Assembly (NCBI GenBank): GCA_021811225.1
Contig: JAJZPJ010000004.1
Coordinates: 1-34,952, forward strand
Length of the DNA stretch: 34,952 nt
Direction: 5' to 3'
Origin: Pseudomonadota bacterium
GTDB lineage: Bacteria; Pseudomonadota; Gammaproteobacteria; Burkholderiales; Rhodocyclaceae
Shown: piece by piece, positions 8,110 through 16,632 of the stretch
How positions within the stretch are numbered: position 1 is the first letter of the stretch
Layout: the number at the start of each line of letters is the position of its first letter
Position numbers and translations under genes: made by a program
The notes under the pieces: generated by a model
Databases searched by the model: none
Seen by the model: only the letters and a program-made list of their open reading frames with translations
What the model was told of the DNA's origin: nothing

Positions 8110-8905
8110 GACGCGGGTCATCACCGCGCTCGGCCTCGCCATCGGACTCCTCGCCGCGCTGTTCCTGCTCCCGGCCGCGGCGACCGCCGCGCTGTTCGCC
8201 CTGGTCGTCGGACTGGGCGCCTGGGAGTGGGCCGGACTGTTGCGCGTGGGCGGTGGCGGCCGCCGGCTCTACGCGCTGCTCACCCTGATCCCCTGCTTGA
8301 CCCTCGCCCTCTTCGGCATGCCCGCGGCCTGGCTCCTGGCCATCTGGTCCCTGGCGCTCCTCTTCTGGCTGTTGCTGGTGCCGCTGTGGTTTTCGCGCCG
8401 TTGGCAGCTCAAGGCCGATGTCGTAGGCTTCCTGCTCGGCTGGTTGCTGCTCGTGCCCACCTGGGCGGCGATGGTGATGCTGCAGCGGCGCAGTCCGCTG
8501 CTCCTGCTCGCGGCGCTGAGCCTGGTCTGGGTCGCCGACATCGCCGCCTATTTCGCCGGCCGCGCCTGGGGCAGGCGCAAGCTCGCCCCGACCATCAGTC
8601 CGGGCAAGACCTGGGAGGGCGCCGCCGGCGCGCTCTCGGCGGTGATCCTGTACGGCCTGATCCTGGGGGGCGCGACCGGCCGGCTGCGCGAGGCCGGCCA
8701 GTTCGCAACGGCGGCTGCCGCCCTGGCGCTGGCCACCGGCATCAGCATCTTAGGCGACCTGTTCGAGTCCATGGCCAAGCGTCAGGCGGGCGTCAAGGAC
8801 AGCAGCGCTCTGCTGCCCGGCCACGGCGGGATCCTCGACCGCATCGACAGCCTGACCTCGACCCTGCCGCTGATCGCCCTGACCGTCGCCTGCCGCCTGA
8901 AATGA
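8102..8905 (+). CDS. cdsA: Phosphatidate cytidylyltransferase
   Basis: Integral membrane enzyme making CDP-diacylglycerol from phosphatidic acid and CTP, the precursor of all major phospholipids. It has 267 residues, mostly hydrophobic helices, starting MLKTRVITALGLAIG. The CDP-alcohol synthase signature is complete near the C-terminus: SMAKRQAGVKDSSALLPGHG followed by GILDRIDSL, with the conserved KD and DRID residues. The ATG lies inside the last codons of uppS (overlap 8102-8109), and the stop overlaps the dxr start, so translation is probably coupled across all three genes. Confidence 0.96.
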   Translation: MLKTRVITALGLAIGLLAALFLLPAAATAALFALVVGLGAWEWAGLLRVGGGGRRLYALLTLIPCLTLALFGMPAAWLLAIWSLALLFWLLLVPLWFSRRWQLKADVVGFLLGWLLLVPTWAAMVMLQRRSPLLLLAALSLVWVADIAAYFAGRAWGRRKLAPTISPGKTWEGAAGALSAVILYGLILGGATGRLREAGQFATAAAALALATGISILGDLFESMAKRQAGVKDSSALLPGHGGILDRIDSLTSTLPLIALTVACRLK

Positions 8906-10098
8906 GCGCCTGCAAAAAACGTCGCTTGACCGTGCTCGGCGCCAGCGGCTCGATCGGCGTCAGCACCCTCGACGTGGTGGCGCGTCACCCGGAGCGCTTC
9001 GAGGTGGTCGCGCTCTCCGCCCATACCCGCGTCGAGGTATTGGCCCGACAGTGCCTGCGCCATCGGCCGCGCTACGCGGTGGTGGCGAGCGAGCCGGACG
9101 CCCGAAGGCTGTCGGGAGAACTCGCCGCAGCGGGCTTATCGACCGAGGTGCTGTCGGGCCCGGCGGCGCTGGCGCAGGTGGCGATGCTGCCCGAAGTCGA
9201 TACGGTGATGGCGGCGATCGTCGGCGCCGCCGGTCTGGCGCCGACCCTGGCGGCGGTGCGCGCGGGCAAGCGCATCCTGCTCGCCAACAAGGAGGCGCTG
9301 GTGATGGCCGGCGCCCTGTTCATGGCCGAGCTGCGGCGTTCGGGCGCGACCCTGCTGCCCATCGACAGCGAACACAACGCGGTGTTCCAGTCCCTGCCCG
9401 CCGACTACGACGGCTCCTTCGGCCGCAAGGGGGTGCGCCGCATCCTGCTCACGGCTTCGGGCGGCCCCTTCCTCAAAACGCCGCTCGGGGAACTCGCCGG
9501 CGTCACGCCCGACCAGGCCTGCGCCCATCCGAATTGGGTGATGGGACGCAAGATTTCGGTCGATTCGGCGACCATGATGAACAAGGGCCTCGAGGTGATC
9601 GAGGCGCACTGGCTGTTCAATGCGCCGGCGGCGAACATCGAGGTGGTGATCCATCCGCAAAGCGTGATCCATTCGCTGGTCGAATACGCCGACGGCTCGG
9701 TGCTGGCGCAGCTGGGCAACCCGGACATGCGCACGCCGATCGCCCACGCGCTGGCCTACCCGGAGCGGATCGACGCCGGCGTGGCCTCGCTCGACCTGTT
9801 CGCCGTTGCGCAGTTGAATTTCGAGCGCCCCGATCTCTCCCGCTTTCCCTGTCTGGCGCTGGCCTATCAGGCGCTCGCCGCAGGCGGCAGCGCCGCCACC
9901 ACGTTGAACGCCGCCAACGAGGTGGCGGTGGCGGCCTTCCTGGACGGACGGCTGCCTTATCTCGCCATCGCGGAGGTGATCGCCGCGGTGCTCGATGCCT
10001 TGCCCGGCGCAGCGCTCGCGGATCTGGAAGCGGTGCAGGGCGCCGATCAGGCGGCCCGCGCCGCCGCCAGCGCCGTCCTGGAACGCCGGAGCCGATGA
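8902..10098 (+). CDS. dxr: 1-deoxy-D-xylulose 5-phosphate reductoisomerase
   Basis: NADPH-dependent enzyme that converts DXP to 2-C-methyl-D-erythritol 4-phosphate, the committed step of the non-mevalonate isoprenoid pathway. It has 398 residues. The nucleotide-binding loop is VLGASGSIGVSTLDVV (about 11-26). Metal and substrate residues lie in LPIDSEHNAVFQSL, and the flexible-loop and binding motifs are HPNWVMGRKISVDSATMMNK and GLEVIEAHWLF. It starts in an ATGA overlap with cdsA and ends in an ATGA overlap with rseP. With uppS nearby, the segment supplies and uses isoprenoid for envelope synthesis. Confidence 0.97.
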   Translation: MSACKKRRLTVLGASGSIGVSTLDVVARHPERFEVVALSAHTRVEVLARQCLRHRPRYAVVASEPDARRLSGELAAAGLSTEVLSGPAALAQVAMLPEVDTVMAAIVGAAGLAPTLAAVRAGKRILLANKEALVMAGALFMAELRRSGATLLPIDSEHNAVFQSLPADYDGSFGRKGVRRILLTASGGPFLKTPLGELAGVTPDQACAHPNWVMGRKISVDSATMMNKGLEVIEAHWLFNAPAANIEVVIHPQSVIHSLVEYADGSVLAQLGNPDMRTPIAHALAYPERIDAGVASLDLFAVAQLNFERPDLSRFPCLALAYQALAAGGSAATTLNAANEVAVAAFLDGRLPYLAIAEVIAAVLDALPGAALADLEAVQGADQAARAAASAVLERRSR

Positions 10099-11468
10099 AC
10101 CTGGGCAACTTCCTGTTCACCCTGGCCGCCTTCGCGCTGGCCTTGGCGACGCTGATCGTCGTCCACGAGTTCGGCCACTTCGTCGTGGCCAGGGCCATCG
10201 GGGTCAAGGTGCTGCGCTTCTCGCTCGGCTTCGGGCGGCCGCTGTGGCTTGTGCGCTTGGGGCGCGACCGCACCGAATGGGCGATCGCCGCCTTCCCGCT
10301 GGGCGGCTACGTCAAGATGCTCGACGAGCGCGAAGGGCCGGTCGCCCGCCAGGAATTGCCGCGCGCCTTCAACCGCCAGCCGGTCGGCAAACGGATGCTG
10401 GTGGTGGCCGCCGGTCCCCTGGCCAATCTGCTGCTGGCGGTCCTGATCTACTGGCTGCTGTTCATGCACGGGACCGCGGCGCTCCGCCCCGTCCTGGCAG
10501 CGCCGCCGGCGGCCAGCGCCGCGGCAGCGGCGGGGGTGGAGGCGGGCGAGCTCGTGCGCGCCGTCGATGGCCGTCGCGTGATGAGCTGGGACGAGCTGCG
10601 TTGGGAATTGCTCCAGTCTGCGCTGGCGCATCCGGTGGCGACGCTGACGGTGGAAAACCGGCGCCATCAAATGCTCGTTGTGCGCCTGGCCACCGGCGGC
10701 TTCAGTGGCGCCGATCTCGACGCGGACCTGCCGCAGCGCCTGGGCCTCGATCTTTACCGTCCGGCCATCGCGCCGATCATCGGCGAGGTGGTGCCGGCCT
10801 CGGCGGCGGCGCAGGCCGGGATTCGCGCCGGCGACCGCATCACCGCCGTGGCCGGGCAGCCGGTCTCGGACTGGCGCGAGGTGGCGTCGGCGATCCGCGC
10901 GTCGCCGGACCGGATGCTGACGCTCGAGGTGCTGCGGCGGGGAGCGAAGATCGCGCTGCGGGCACGGCCAGCGGCGGTGGCGGAGGGCGGCAGGCGCATC
11001 GGCCAGCTCGGCATCGCGGTGCGGGACGATCCCGCTGTGCGCGCTCAGATGCTGACCACCGTGCGCTACGGCGCCTTGCCCGCACTGACCAAGGCAACGC
11101 GACAGACCTGGAGCACCGCCGTCTTCAGCCTGAGGATGATCGGGCGCATGATCGGCGGCGAGGCTTCGTGGAAAAATATCTCCGGACCGGTGACCATCGC
11201 CGACTACGCCGGGCAATCCGCCGAGCTCGGCTGGAGCCACTATCTGAGCTTCCTGGCGCTGATCAGCATCAGCCTGGGCGTGCTCAACCTGCTGCCCATT
11301 CCGGTACTGGATGGGGGCCATTTATTGTATTATATGGCGGAGATAATCAAGGGCGGCCCGCTCCCCGAGCGAGTAATGGAAATCGGTCAGCAAATCGGCC
11401 TCGGCCTGCTTTTAATGCTGATGGCATTCGCCTTCTACAACGATATTAACCGCCTTGTTTCCGGATAG
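10095..11468 (+). CDS. rseP: RIP metalloprotease RseP (site-2 protease family)
   Basis: Inner-membrane zinc protease that cleaves anti-sigma factor RseA-type substrates and signal peptide remnants. It has 457 residues. The zinc motif HEFGH is at 24-28 in the first membrane helix, and the third ligand lies in NLLPIPVLDGGH near residues 397-409. Two PDZ-like segments lie between them (around 115-200 and 215-300, the second with the AAQAGIRAGDRITAVAGQPV loop). The ATG overlaps the dxr stop. The last 50 codons are richer in A/T than the rest of the gene (for example TTA TTG TAT TAT), which may reflect a promoter for bamA inside the gene. Confidence 0.96.
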   Translation: MNLGNFLFTLAAFALALATLIVVHEFGHFVVARAIGVKVLRFSLGFGRPLWLVRLGRDRTEWAIAAFPLGGYVKMLDEREGPVARQELPRAFNRQPVGKRMLVVAAGPLANLLLAVLIYWLLFMHGTAALRPVLAAPPAASAAAAAGVEAGELVRAVDGRRVMSWDELRWELLQSALAHPVATLTVENRRHQMLVVRLATGGFSGADLDADLPQRLGLDLYRPAIAPIIGEVVPASAAAQAGIRAGDRITAVAGQPVSDWREVASAIRASPDRMLTLEVLRRGAKIALRARPAAVAEGGRRIGQLGIAVRDDPAVRAQMLTTVRYGALPALTKATRQTWSTAVFSLRMIGRMIGGEASWKNISGPVTIADYAGQSAELGWSHYLSFLALISISLGVLNLLPIPVLDGGHLLYYMAEIIKGGPLPERVMEIGQQIGLGLLLMLMAFAFYNDINRLVSG

Positions 11469-11472
11469 CCGA

Positions 11473-13755
11473 ATGAATAAAAACCTGATCGCTGGACTGG
11501 TTGCAGCACTGTTCGCGACCTCGGCCTCTGCCTTCACCCCATTCAAAGTCAAGGACATCCGCGTCGAAGGTCTCCAGCGCACCGAAGCTGGAACCGTGTT
11601 CAGCTATCTCCCGGTCAAGGTCGGCGAGACCCTGAACGACGACAAGGCTGCGCAGGCGATCAAGGCGCTGTTCGCGACCGGCTTTTTCAAGGACGTGCGC
11701 CTGGAAATCGAAAACGGCGTGCTGGTGGTGGTGGTCGAGGAGCGGCCGGCGATCGCTTCGGTGACCTTCACCGGCCTGAAGGCGTTCGAGAAGGAGCAGA
11801 TCAAGAAGGGGCTGGCCGACGTCGGCCTGGCCGAGTCGCGGATCTTCGACCGCTCGCTGGTGGATAAAGCCGAGCAGGAACTGAAGCGCCAATACCTGAC
11901 CCGCGGCTACTACGGCGTTCAGATCACGACCACGATCACGCCGCTGGAGAGGAACCGCGTCGGCATCAATTTCGCGGTCGACGAAGGCGAAATCGCCAAG
12001 ATCAAGGAGATCGACATCGTCGGCGCCCACGCCTACAAGGAAAAGGATCTGCTCGACTTGTTCCAGCTGCGCACCCCCGGCCTGATGACCTGGTACACCA
12101 AGAACGACCAGTATTCGAAGCAGAAGCTCGCCGGCGATCTGGAGACGCTGCGCTCCTACTACCTCGACCGCGGTTACGTCGAGTTCAACATCGACTCCGT
12201 CCAGGTGACGATCTCCCCCGACAAGCGGGACATCTACATCACCGTCAATATCTCCGAGGGCGCGCAATACAAGGTTTCTTCGATCAAGCTGGCCGGCAAG
12301 CTGCTGCTGCCCGAGGCGGAGCTGAAGAAGCTGGTCACGATCAAGCCCGGCGACATCTTCTCGCGCGAGAAGCTGACCGAGACCACCAAGAAGATCAGCG
12401 AGCGCCTGGGCAACGAGGGCTATGCCTTCGCCAACGTGAACGCCGCGCCCGAGATCGACAAGAAAGCGCGCCAGGTGGCCTTCACCATCTTCATCGATCC
12501 CGGCCGGCGCGTCTATGTGCGGCACATCAACATTTCGGGCAACACGCGCACCCGCGACGAGGTGATCCGCCGCGAAATGCGCCAGATGGAGGCGAGCTGG
12601 TATGACGGTGCGGAAATCAACCGCTCGCGCACCCGCATCGATCGCCTCGGCTATTTCAACGACGTGACGGTGCAGACGCCTGCCGTTCCCGCCATCACCG
12701 ACCAGGTCGATGTCGATCTCAAGGTCAAGGAAAAGCCGACCGGCAGCGTGATGGTCGGCGCCGGCTTCTCCAGTTCCGAAAAGCTGGTCCTGTCCGGCTC
12801 CTTGCAGCAGCAGAATCTCTTCGGCAGCGGCAAGGACGTCGGCATTCAGCTGTCCACCAGCAAGATCAATTCGATCTATTCCTTCTCCTACACCGATCCG
12901 TATTACACCATCGACGGCATCAGCCGCGGCTTCGATCTGTACCAGCGCAAATCCGACACCAGTTCCCTGGTGGTGGGCGCCTACAACAGCAAGTCCCTGG
13001 GCGGCGGCGTGCGCTACGGCGTCCCGGTCTCGGAAAACGACACGGTCAGTTTCGGCCTCTCCGGCGACTTCACCACGATCAGCGTCGATAGCAACAGCCC
13101 GGTGCAGTTCCAGAAGTACGTGAATGACTTCGGTTCGACCAATTCCACCCTGCTCGGCACGGTGGGTTGGGCCAACGACACCGTCGACAGCCGCTTCTAC
13201 CCGACCAAGGGCTCGATCAACCGCATCATCGGCGAGGTCGGCCTGCCCGGCGGAACGCTGCGCTACTACCGCACCACGCTCCAGCACCAGCAGTTCATTC
13301 CGGTGTTTTCGGGCAAATCCACGCTCGCGCTCGACGCCGAATACGGCTTTGCCAACGGCTACGGCGGCCTCGCTCTGCCCTTCTTCAAGAATTTCTATGC
13401 CGGCGGCATCGGTTCGGTGCGCGGTTACGACACCAGCTCGCTCGGCCCGATCGATCCGGCGACGAGCGCCCGGCTGGGGGGCAACCGGCGCCTGATCGGC
13501 AACGCCGAGTGGCTGCTGCCGATGCCCGGCATGGGTCTGGACAAGTCGGTGCGTCTGGGCGTGTTCCTCGACGGCGGCCAGGTCTGGGGCGCCGGAGAGA
13601 AGATGCGCATGGGCGATTTGCGCTACAGCACCGGCGTATCATTGGTCTGGTCTTCGCCGATGGGTCCGCTGAAGTTCAGCTTCGCCGATCCGCTCAACAA
13701 AAAACCGGGCGACAATATCCAGCGCCTGCAGTTCCAGATGGGCACCGTATTTTGA
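11473..13755 (+). CDS. bamA: Outer membrane protein assembly factor BamA
   Basis: Central subunit of the BAM complex that folds beta-barrel proteins into the outer membrane. It has 760 residues. The signal peptide ends at about residue 20 (ATSASA). Five POTRA domains follow (the first with KVKDIRVEGLQRTEAGTVF), then a surface-antigen beta-barrel with the conserved GSVRGYDTSSLGP segment. The C-terminus ends in phenylalanine (LQFQMGTVF), as required for outer-membrane barrels. The ATG at 11473 was chosen over an upstream in-frame codon because it opens the signal peptide; it lies four bases after the rseP stop, with no strong Shine-Dalgarno. Confidence 0.97.
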   Translation: MNKNLIAGLVAALFATSASAFTPFKVKDIRVEGLQRTEAGTVFSYLPVKVGETLNDDKAAQAIKALFATGFFKDVRLEIENGVLVVVVEERPAIASVTFTGLKAFEKEQIKKGLADVGLAESRIFDRSLVDKAEQELKRQYLTRGYYGVQITTTITPLERNRVGINFAVDEGEIAKIKEIDIVGAHAYKEKDLLDLFQLRTPGLMTWYTKNDQYSKQKLAGDLETLRSYYLDRGYVEFNIDSVQVTISPDKRDIYITVNISEGAQYKVSSIKLAGKLLLPEAELKKLVTIKPGDIFSREKLTETTKKISERLGNEGYAFANVNAAPEIDKKARQVAFTIFIDPGRRVYVRHINISGNTRTRDEVIRREMRQMEASWYDGAEINRSRTRIDRLGYFNDVTVQTPAVPAITDQVDVDLKVKEKPTGSVMVGAGFSSSEKLVLSGSLQQQNLFGSGKDVGIQLSTSKINSIYSFSYTDPYYTIDGISRGFDLYQRKSDTSSLVVGAYNSKSLGGGVRYGVPVSENDTVSFGLSGDFTTISVDSNSPVQFQKYVNDFGSTNSTLLGTVGWANDTVDSRFYPTKGSINRIIGEVGLPGGTLRYYRTTLQHQQFIPVFSGKSTLALDAEYGFANGYGGLALPFFKNFYAGGIGSVRGYDTSSLGPIDPATSARLGGNRRLIGNAEWLLPMPGMGLDKSVRLGVFLDGGQVWGAGEKMRMGDLRYSTGVSLVWSSPMGPLKFSFADPLNKKPGDNIQRLQFQMGTVF

Positions 13756-13783
13756 ACTTCTTATCGCAGCAAGGAGAACCAAG

Positions 13784-14302
13784 TTGAACAAGATTTTCGT
13801 ACCGTTGCTGGCCGCCGTCTGCCTGCTCGCCGCGGCGCCCGCCAGCGCTGAATTGAAGATCGGCTTCGTCAATAGCCAGCGCATCCTGAACGAGGCGCCG
13901 CAAGCCGCCAAGGCGAAGAAGGAGATCGAGAAGGAGTTTGCCAAGCGCGACCAGGATCTGCAGAAGCTCGCCAAGCAGCTGCAGACGATGCAGGAGAACA
14001 TGCAGAAGAATTCGGTCACCATGTCGGATTCCGAACGGCTCGACAAGGAACGCCAGCTCAACGAATTGAACCGCGACTTCCAGCGCAAGCAGCGCGAATT
14101 CCGCGAGGACCTGAACCTGCGCCAGAACGAAGAAATGGCGGCGATCTTCGACAAGGTCAACAAGGTCATCAAGAACATCGCCGTGACCGAAAAGTACGAC
14201 CTCATCCTTCAGGAGGCGGTCTATGCCAGCCCGCGCATCGACCTGACCGACCGGGTGATCAAGGCCTTGAGCGACGGCACCAAGAGCGACGGCACCAAGT
14301 AA
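13784..14302 (+). CDS. OmpH/Skp family periplasmic chaperone
   Basis: Periplasmic chaperone that carries unfolded outer-membrane proteins towards the BAM complex. It has 172 residues. A signal peptide of about 22 residues ends PASA, then ELKIGFVNSQRIL, then a long charged coiled-coil (roughly 40-110), and a C-terminal strand. The start is a TTG at 13784, supported by AAGGAG (13771-13776) seven bases upstream and by the perfect signal peptide it opens. The C-terminus is a tandem 15-base duplication encoding SDGTKSDGTK. Position between bamA and lpxD is the classic one for this family (skp/ompH). Confidence 0.93.
   Translation: MNKIFVPLLAAVCLLAAAPASAELKIGFVNSQRILNEAPQAAKAKKEIEKEFAKRDQDLQKLAKQLQTMQENMQKNSVTMSDSERLDKERQLNELNRDFQRKQREFREDLNLRQNEEMAAIFDKVNKVIKNIAVTEKYDLILQEAVYASPRIDLTDRVIKALSDGTKSDGTK
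14270..14299 (+). repeat. Tandem 15-base duplication at the end of the OmpH gene
   Basis: AGCGACGGCACCAAG occurs twice head to tail (14270-14284, 14285-14299), immediately before the TAA. It adds five residues (SDGTK) without changing frame. Confidence 0.9.
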
Positions 14303-14306
14303 GCGT

Positions 14307-15341
14307 GTGGCTGCCGTCCGCCTCGGCGAGATCGTCGCCCGCTTCGGCGGCGAACTGATCGGTGACGGCGACCGGACGATCGTCCAGGTCGCCTCCCTGG
14401 AGCAAGCCCGCCCGGACGAAATCAGCTTTCTCTCCCATCCGAAGTACCGCACCCAGCTGTCCACCACCCGCGCCGGCGCCGTCATCCTCTCCCGCCAGGC
14501 CGCCGCCGCCAGCCCGTCCGCCTGCATCGTCAGCGAGCAGCCTTACCTCTATTTTGCCCGCGTCTCGCGCTGGCTGAATCCCGGCCACACGCCGCCCGCC
14601 GGCATCCATCCGACCGCGACGGTCGCCAGCCGGCTGCCGGCGAGCGTCAGCGTCGGGGCCGGTGCCGTGATCGGCGAAGCGTGCACGATCGGGGAGAACG
14701 TGGTCGTCGGTCCGGGCTGCGTCGTCGGCGAGGGCGTTGCGATCGGCGCCGATTCCCTGCTCCATGCCAAGGTCAGCGTCTACCCCGGCTGCCTGATCGG
14801 CCGCCGTGCGATCGTGCACGCCGGCGCGGTGATCGGCGCCGACGGCTTCGGCTTCGCGCCCGAGGCCGACGGCTCCTGGCTCAAGATTCCGCAGATCGGC
14901 GGCGTGATCATCGGCGACGACGTCGAGATCGGCGCCAACACCACCATCGACCGGGGCGCGCTGGACGACACCGTGATCGAGGACGGGGTCAAGCTCGACA
15001 ACCAGATCCAGGTCGGCCACAACGTGTGCATCGGCGCCCACAGCGCGCTGGCCGGCTGCGTCGGCATCGCCGGCAGCGCCAGGATCGGCCGGCGGTGCAC
15101 GGTCGGCGGCGGCTCGGTGATCCTCGGCCACATCGCCATCGCCGACGGCGTCAATATTTCGGCGGGCACGCTGGTGGCGAAGTCGATCACCCGGGCGGGC
15201 AATTACACCGGCACGGTGCCGTTTCTGGAGCACGCCGACTGGCTGAAAAATTTCGCAAGACTGCGTCACCTCGACGCGATGGCGGATAAAATACGCGCCC
15301 TCGAAGCGCAAGTGGCGCGGCTGGCCGAACAGGAGAAATGA
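14307..15341 (+). CDS. lpxD: UDP-3-O-(3-hydroxyacyl)glucosamine N-acyltransferase
   Basis: Third step of lipid A synthesis: transfers a second hydroxyacyl chain to the amino group of the acylated glucosamine nucleotide. It has 344 residues. The N-terminal uridine-binding domain (1-100) is followed by the left-handed beta-helix of hexapeptide repeats (about 100-300); the catalytic histidine is H238 in QIQVGHNV. The C-terminal helix ends ALEAQVARLAEQEK. The start is a GTG at 14307, four bases after the OmpH stop; no better start is near. It is followed one base later by fabZ. Confidence 0.96.
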   Translation: MAAVRLGEIVARFGGELIGDGDRTIVQVASLEQARPDEISFLSHPKYRTQLSTTRAGAVILSRQAAAASPSACIVSEQPYLYFARVSRWLNPGHTPPAGIHPTATVASRLPASVSVGAGAVIGEACTIGENVVVGPGCVVGEGVAIGADSLLHAKVSVYPGCLIGRRAIVHAGAVIGADGFGFAPEADGSWLKIPQIGGVIIGDDVEIGANTTIDRGALDDTVIEDGVKLDNQIQVGHNVCIGAHSALAGCVGIAGSARIGRRCTVGGGSVILGHIAIADGVNISAGTLVAKSITRAGNYTGTVPFLEHADWLKNFARLRHLDAMADKIRALEAQVARLAEQEK

Positions 15342-15342
15342 C

Positions 15343-15837
15343 ATGAGCCTTCCCCCCAACCCTCCGCCCACCGATCCGGGTGGCGGCGTCGTGAGCGCGA
15401 TGGACATCCACGAAATCCTGCAGTACCTGCCGCACCGCTATCCCTTCCTGCTGGTCGATCGGGTGCTCGAGTGCGAACCGGGCAGCCGCATCCTGGCGCT
15501 GAAGAACGTCAGCATCAACGAGCCCTTCTTCCCCGGCCACTTTCCGCATCATCCGGTGATGCCCGGCGTCTTGATCATCGAAGCGCTGGCGCAGGCCGCC
15601 GCCATCCTCTCGTTCAAGACCGAGGGCAAGAAGTCCGACCAGGGCTCGGTGTATTATTTCGTCGGCATCGACAACGCCCGCTTCAAGAAGCCGGTGCTGG
15701 CCGGCGACCAGCTGCTGCTCGACGTCGGGATCAGCCGCAACATGCGCGGCATCTGGAAGTTCGCCGCCCGGGCGCGGGTCGGCGACCAGGTGGTCACCGA
15801 GGCGGAGCTGATGTGCACCATGCGCGCGATTCCATGA
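15343..15837 (+). CDS. fabZ: 3-hydroxyacyl-[ACP] dehydratase FabZ
   Basis: Dehydrates 3-hydroxyacyl-ACP in fatty acid elongation and competes with LpxA/LpxD for hydroxyacyl-ACP, which explains its place among the lpx genes. The hot-dog fold core is present: YLPHRYPFLLVDRV, then FFPGHFPHHPVMPGVLIIEA with catalytic H66 and E80. From the ATG at 15343 the product is 164 residues with a proline-rich 19-residue extension. A second in-frame ATG at 15400 would give the usual length of about 145. I keep 15343 because AGGAG (15331-15335) sits seven bases before it, while 15400 has no clear Shine-Dalgarno. Confidence 0.95.
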   Translation: MSLPPNPPPTDPGGGVVSAMDIHEILQYLPHRYPFLLVDRVLECEPGSRILALKNVSINEPFFPGHFPHHPVMPGVLIIEALAQAAAILSFKTEGKKSDQGSVYYFVGIDNARFKKPVLAGDQLLLDVGISRNMRGIWKFAARARVGDQVVTEAELMCTMRAIP

Positions 15838-16625
15838 GCGAACTGGCCTCAGCCACCATCCACCCGACCGCCATCGTCCATCCGCAAGCCAGGCTCGGGC
15901 ACGGCGTCGACATCGGCGCGTTCACGCTGATCGGCGCCCACGTCGAGATCGGCGCAGGCTGCAGGATCGGTCCCCACGTCGTGATCGAGGGGCACACCCG
16001 CATCGGCCGGGACAACCAGATCTTCCAGTTCTGCTCGATCGGCGCCGCCCCGCAGGACAAGAAATACGCCGGGGAGCCGACCCGGCTGGAGATCGGCGAC
16101 CGCAATACCATCCGCGAGTTCTGCACCCTCAATACCGGCACCGTCCAGGACGTCGGCGTGACCCGGCTGGGCGATGACAACTGGATCATGGCTTACGTCC
16201 ATCTGGCGCACGACTGCCAGATCGGCAACCACACCATCTTCGCCAACAACTCGCAATTGGCCGGCCACGTGACGGTCGGCGACTGGGCGATCCTGGGCGG
16301 CTTCACCGGCGTGCATCAGTTCGTCCGGGTCGGCGCCCACAGCATCACCGGGATCGGCAGCATGCTGCTGCAGGACCTGCCGCCCTTCGTCATGGCCTCG
16401 GGCAGTCCGGCGAGCCCGCACGGCATCAATGGCGAGGGTCTGAAGCGCCGGGGCTTCACTCCGGCCGCGATCATGGACATCCGGCGCGCCTACAAGACCT
16501 TGTACAAGTCCGGCCTGAAGCTCGTCGAGGCGCAGGCGGCCATCGTCGCGGCCGCCCAGGCCACGCCGGAACTCCTGCCGCTGTGCGAATTCCTGGCGAC
16601 GTCCGGGCGCGGCATCCTCCGCTGA
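15834..16625 (+). CDS. lpxA: UDP-N-acetylglucosamine acyltransferase
   Basis: First enzyme of lipid A biosynthesis, placing a hydroxyacyl chain on the 3-OH of UDP-GlcNAc. It has 263 residues, one more than the E. coli enzyme. Hexapeptide repeats fill residues 5-190. The catalytic histidine is H126 in YVHLAHDCQIG, and the C-terminal helical part contains GINGEGLKRRGF. The ATG overlaps the fabZ stop (ATGA). lpxB follows seven bases after the stop, so lpxD-fabZ-lpxA-lpxB is a compact lipid A unit. Confidence 0.97.
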   Translation: MSELASATIHPTAIVHPQARLGHGVDIGAFTLIGAHVEIGAGCRIGPHVVIEGHTRIGRDNQIFQFCSIGAAPQDKKYAGEPTRLEIGDRNTIREFCTLNTGTVQDVGVTRLGDDNWIMAYVHLAHDCQIGNHTIFANNSQLAGHVTVGDWAILGGFTGVHQFVRVGAHSITGIGSMLLQDLPPFVMASGSPASPHGINGEGLKRRGFTPAAIMDIRRAYKTLYKSGLKLVEAQAAIVAAAQATPELLPLCEFLATSGRGILR

Positions 16626-16632
16626 GCCGGAC

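Noticed and set aside
13754..13785. GAACTT upstream of ompH as a sigma-E promoter
   Set aside because: No TCTGA-like -10 lies about 16 bases downstream; the hexamer overlaps the bamA stop and seems accidental.
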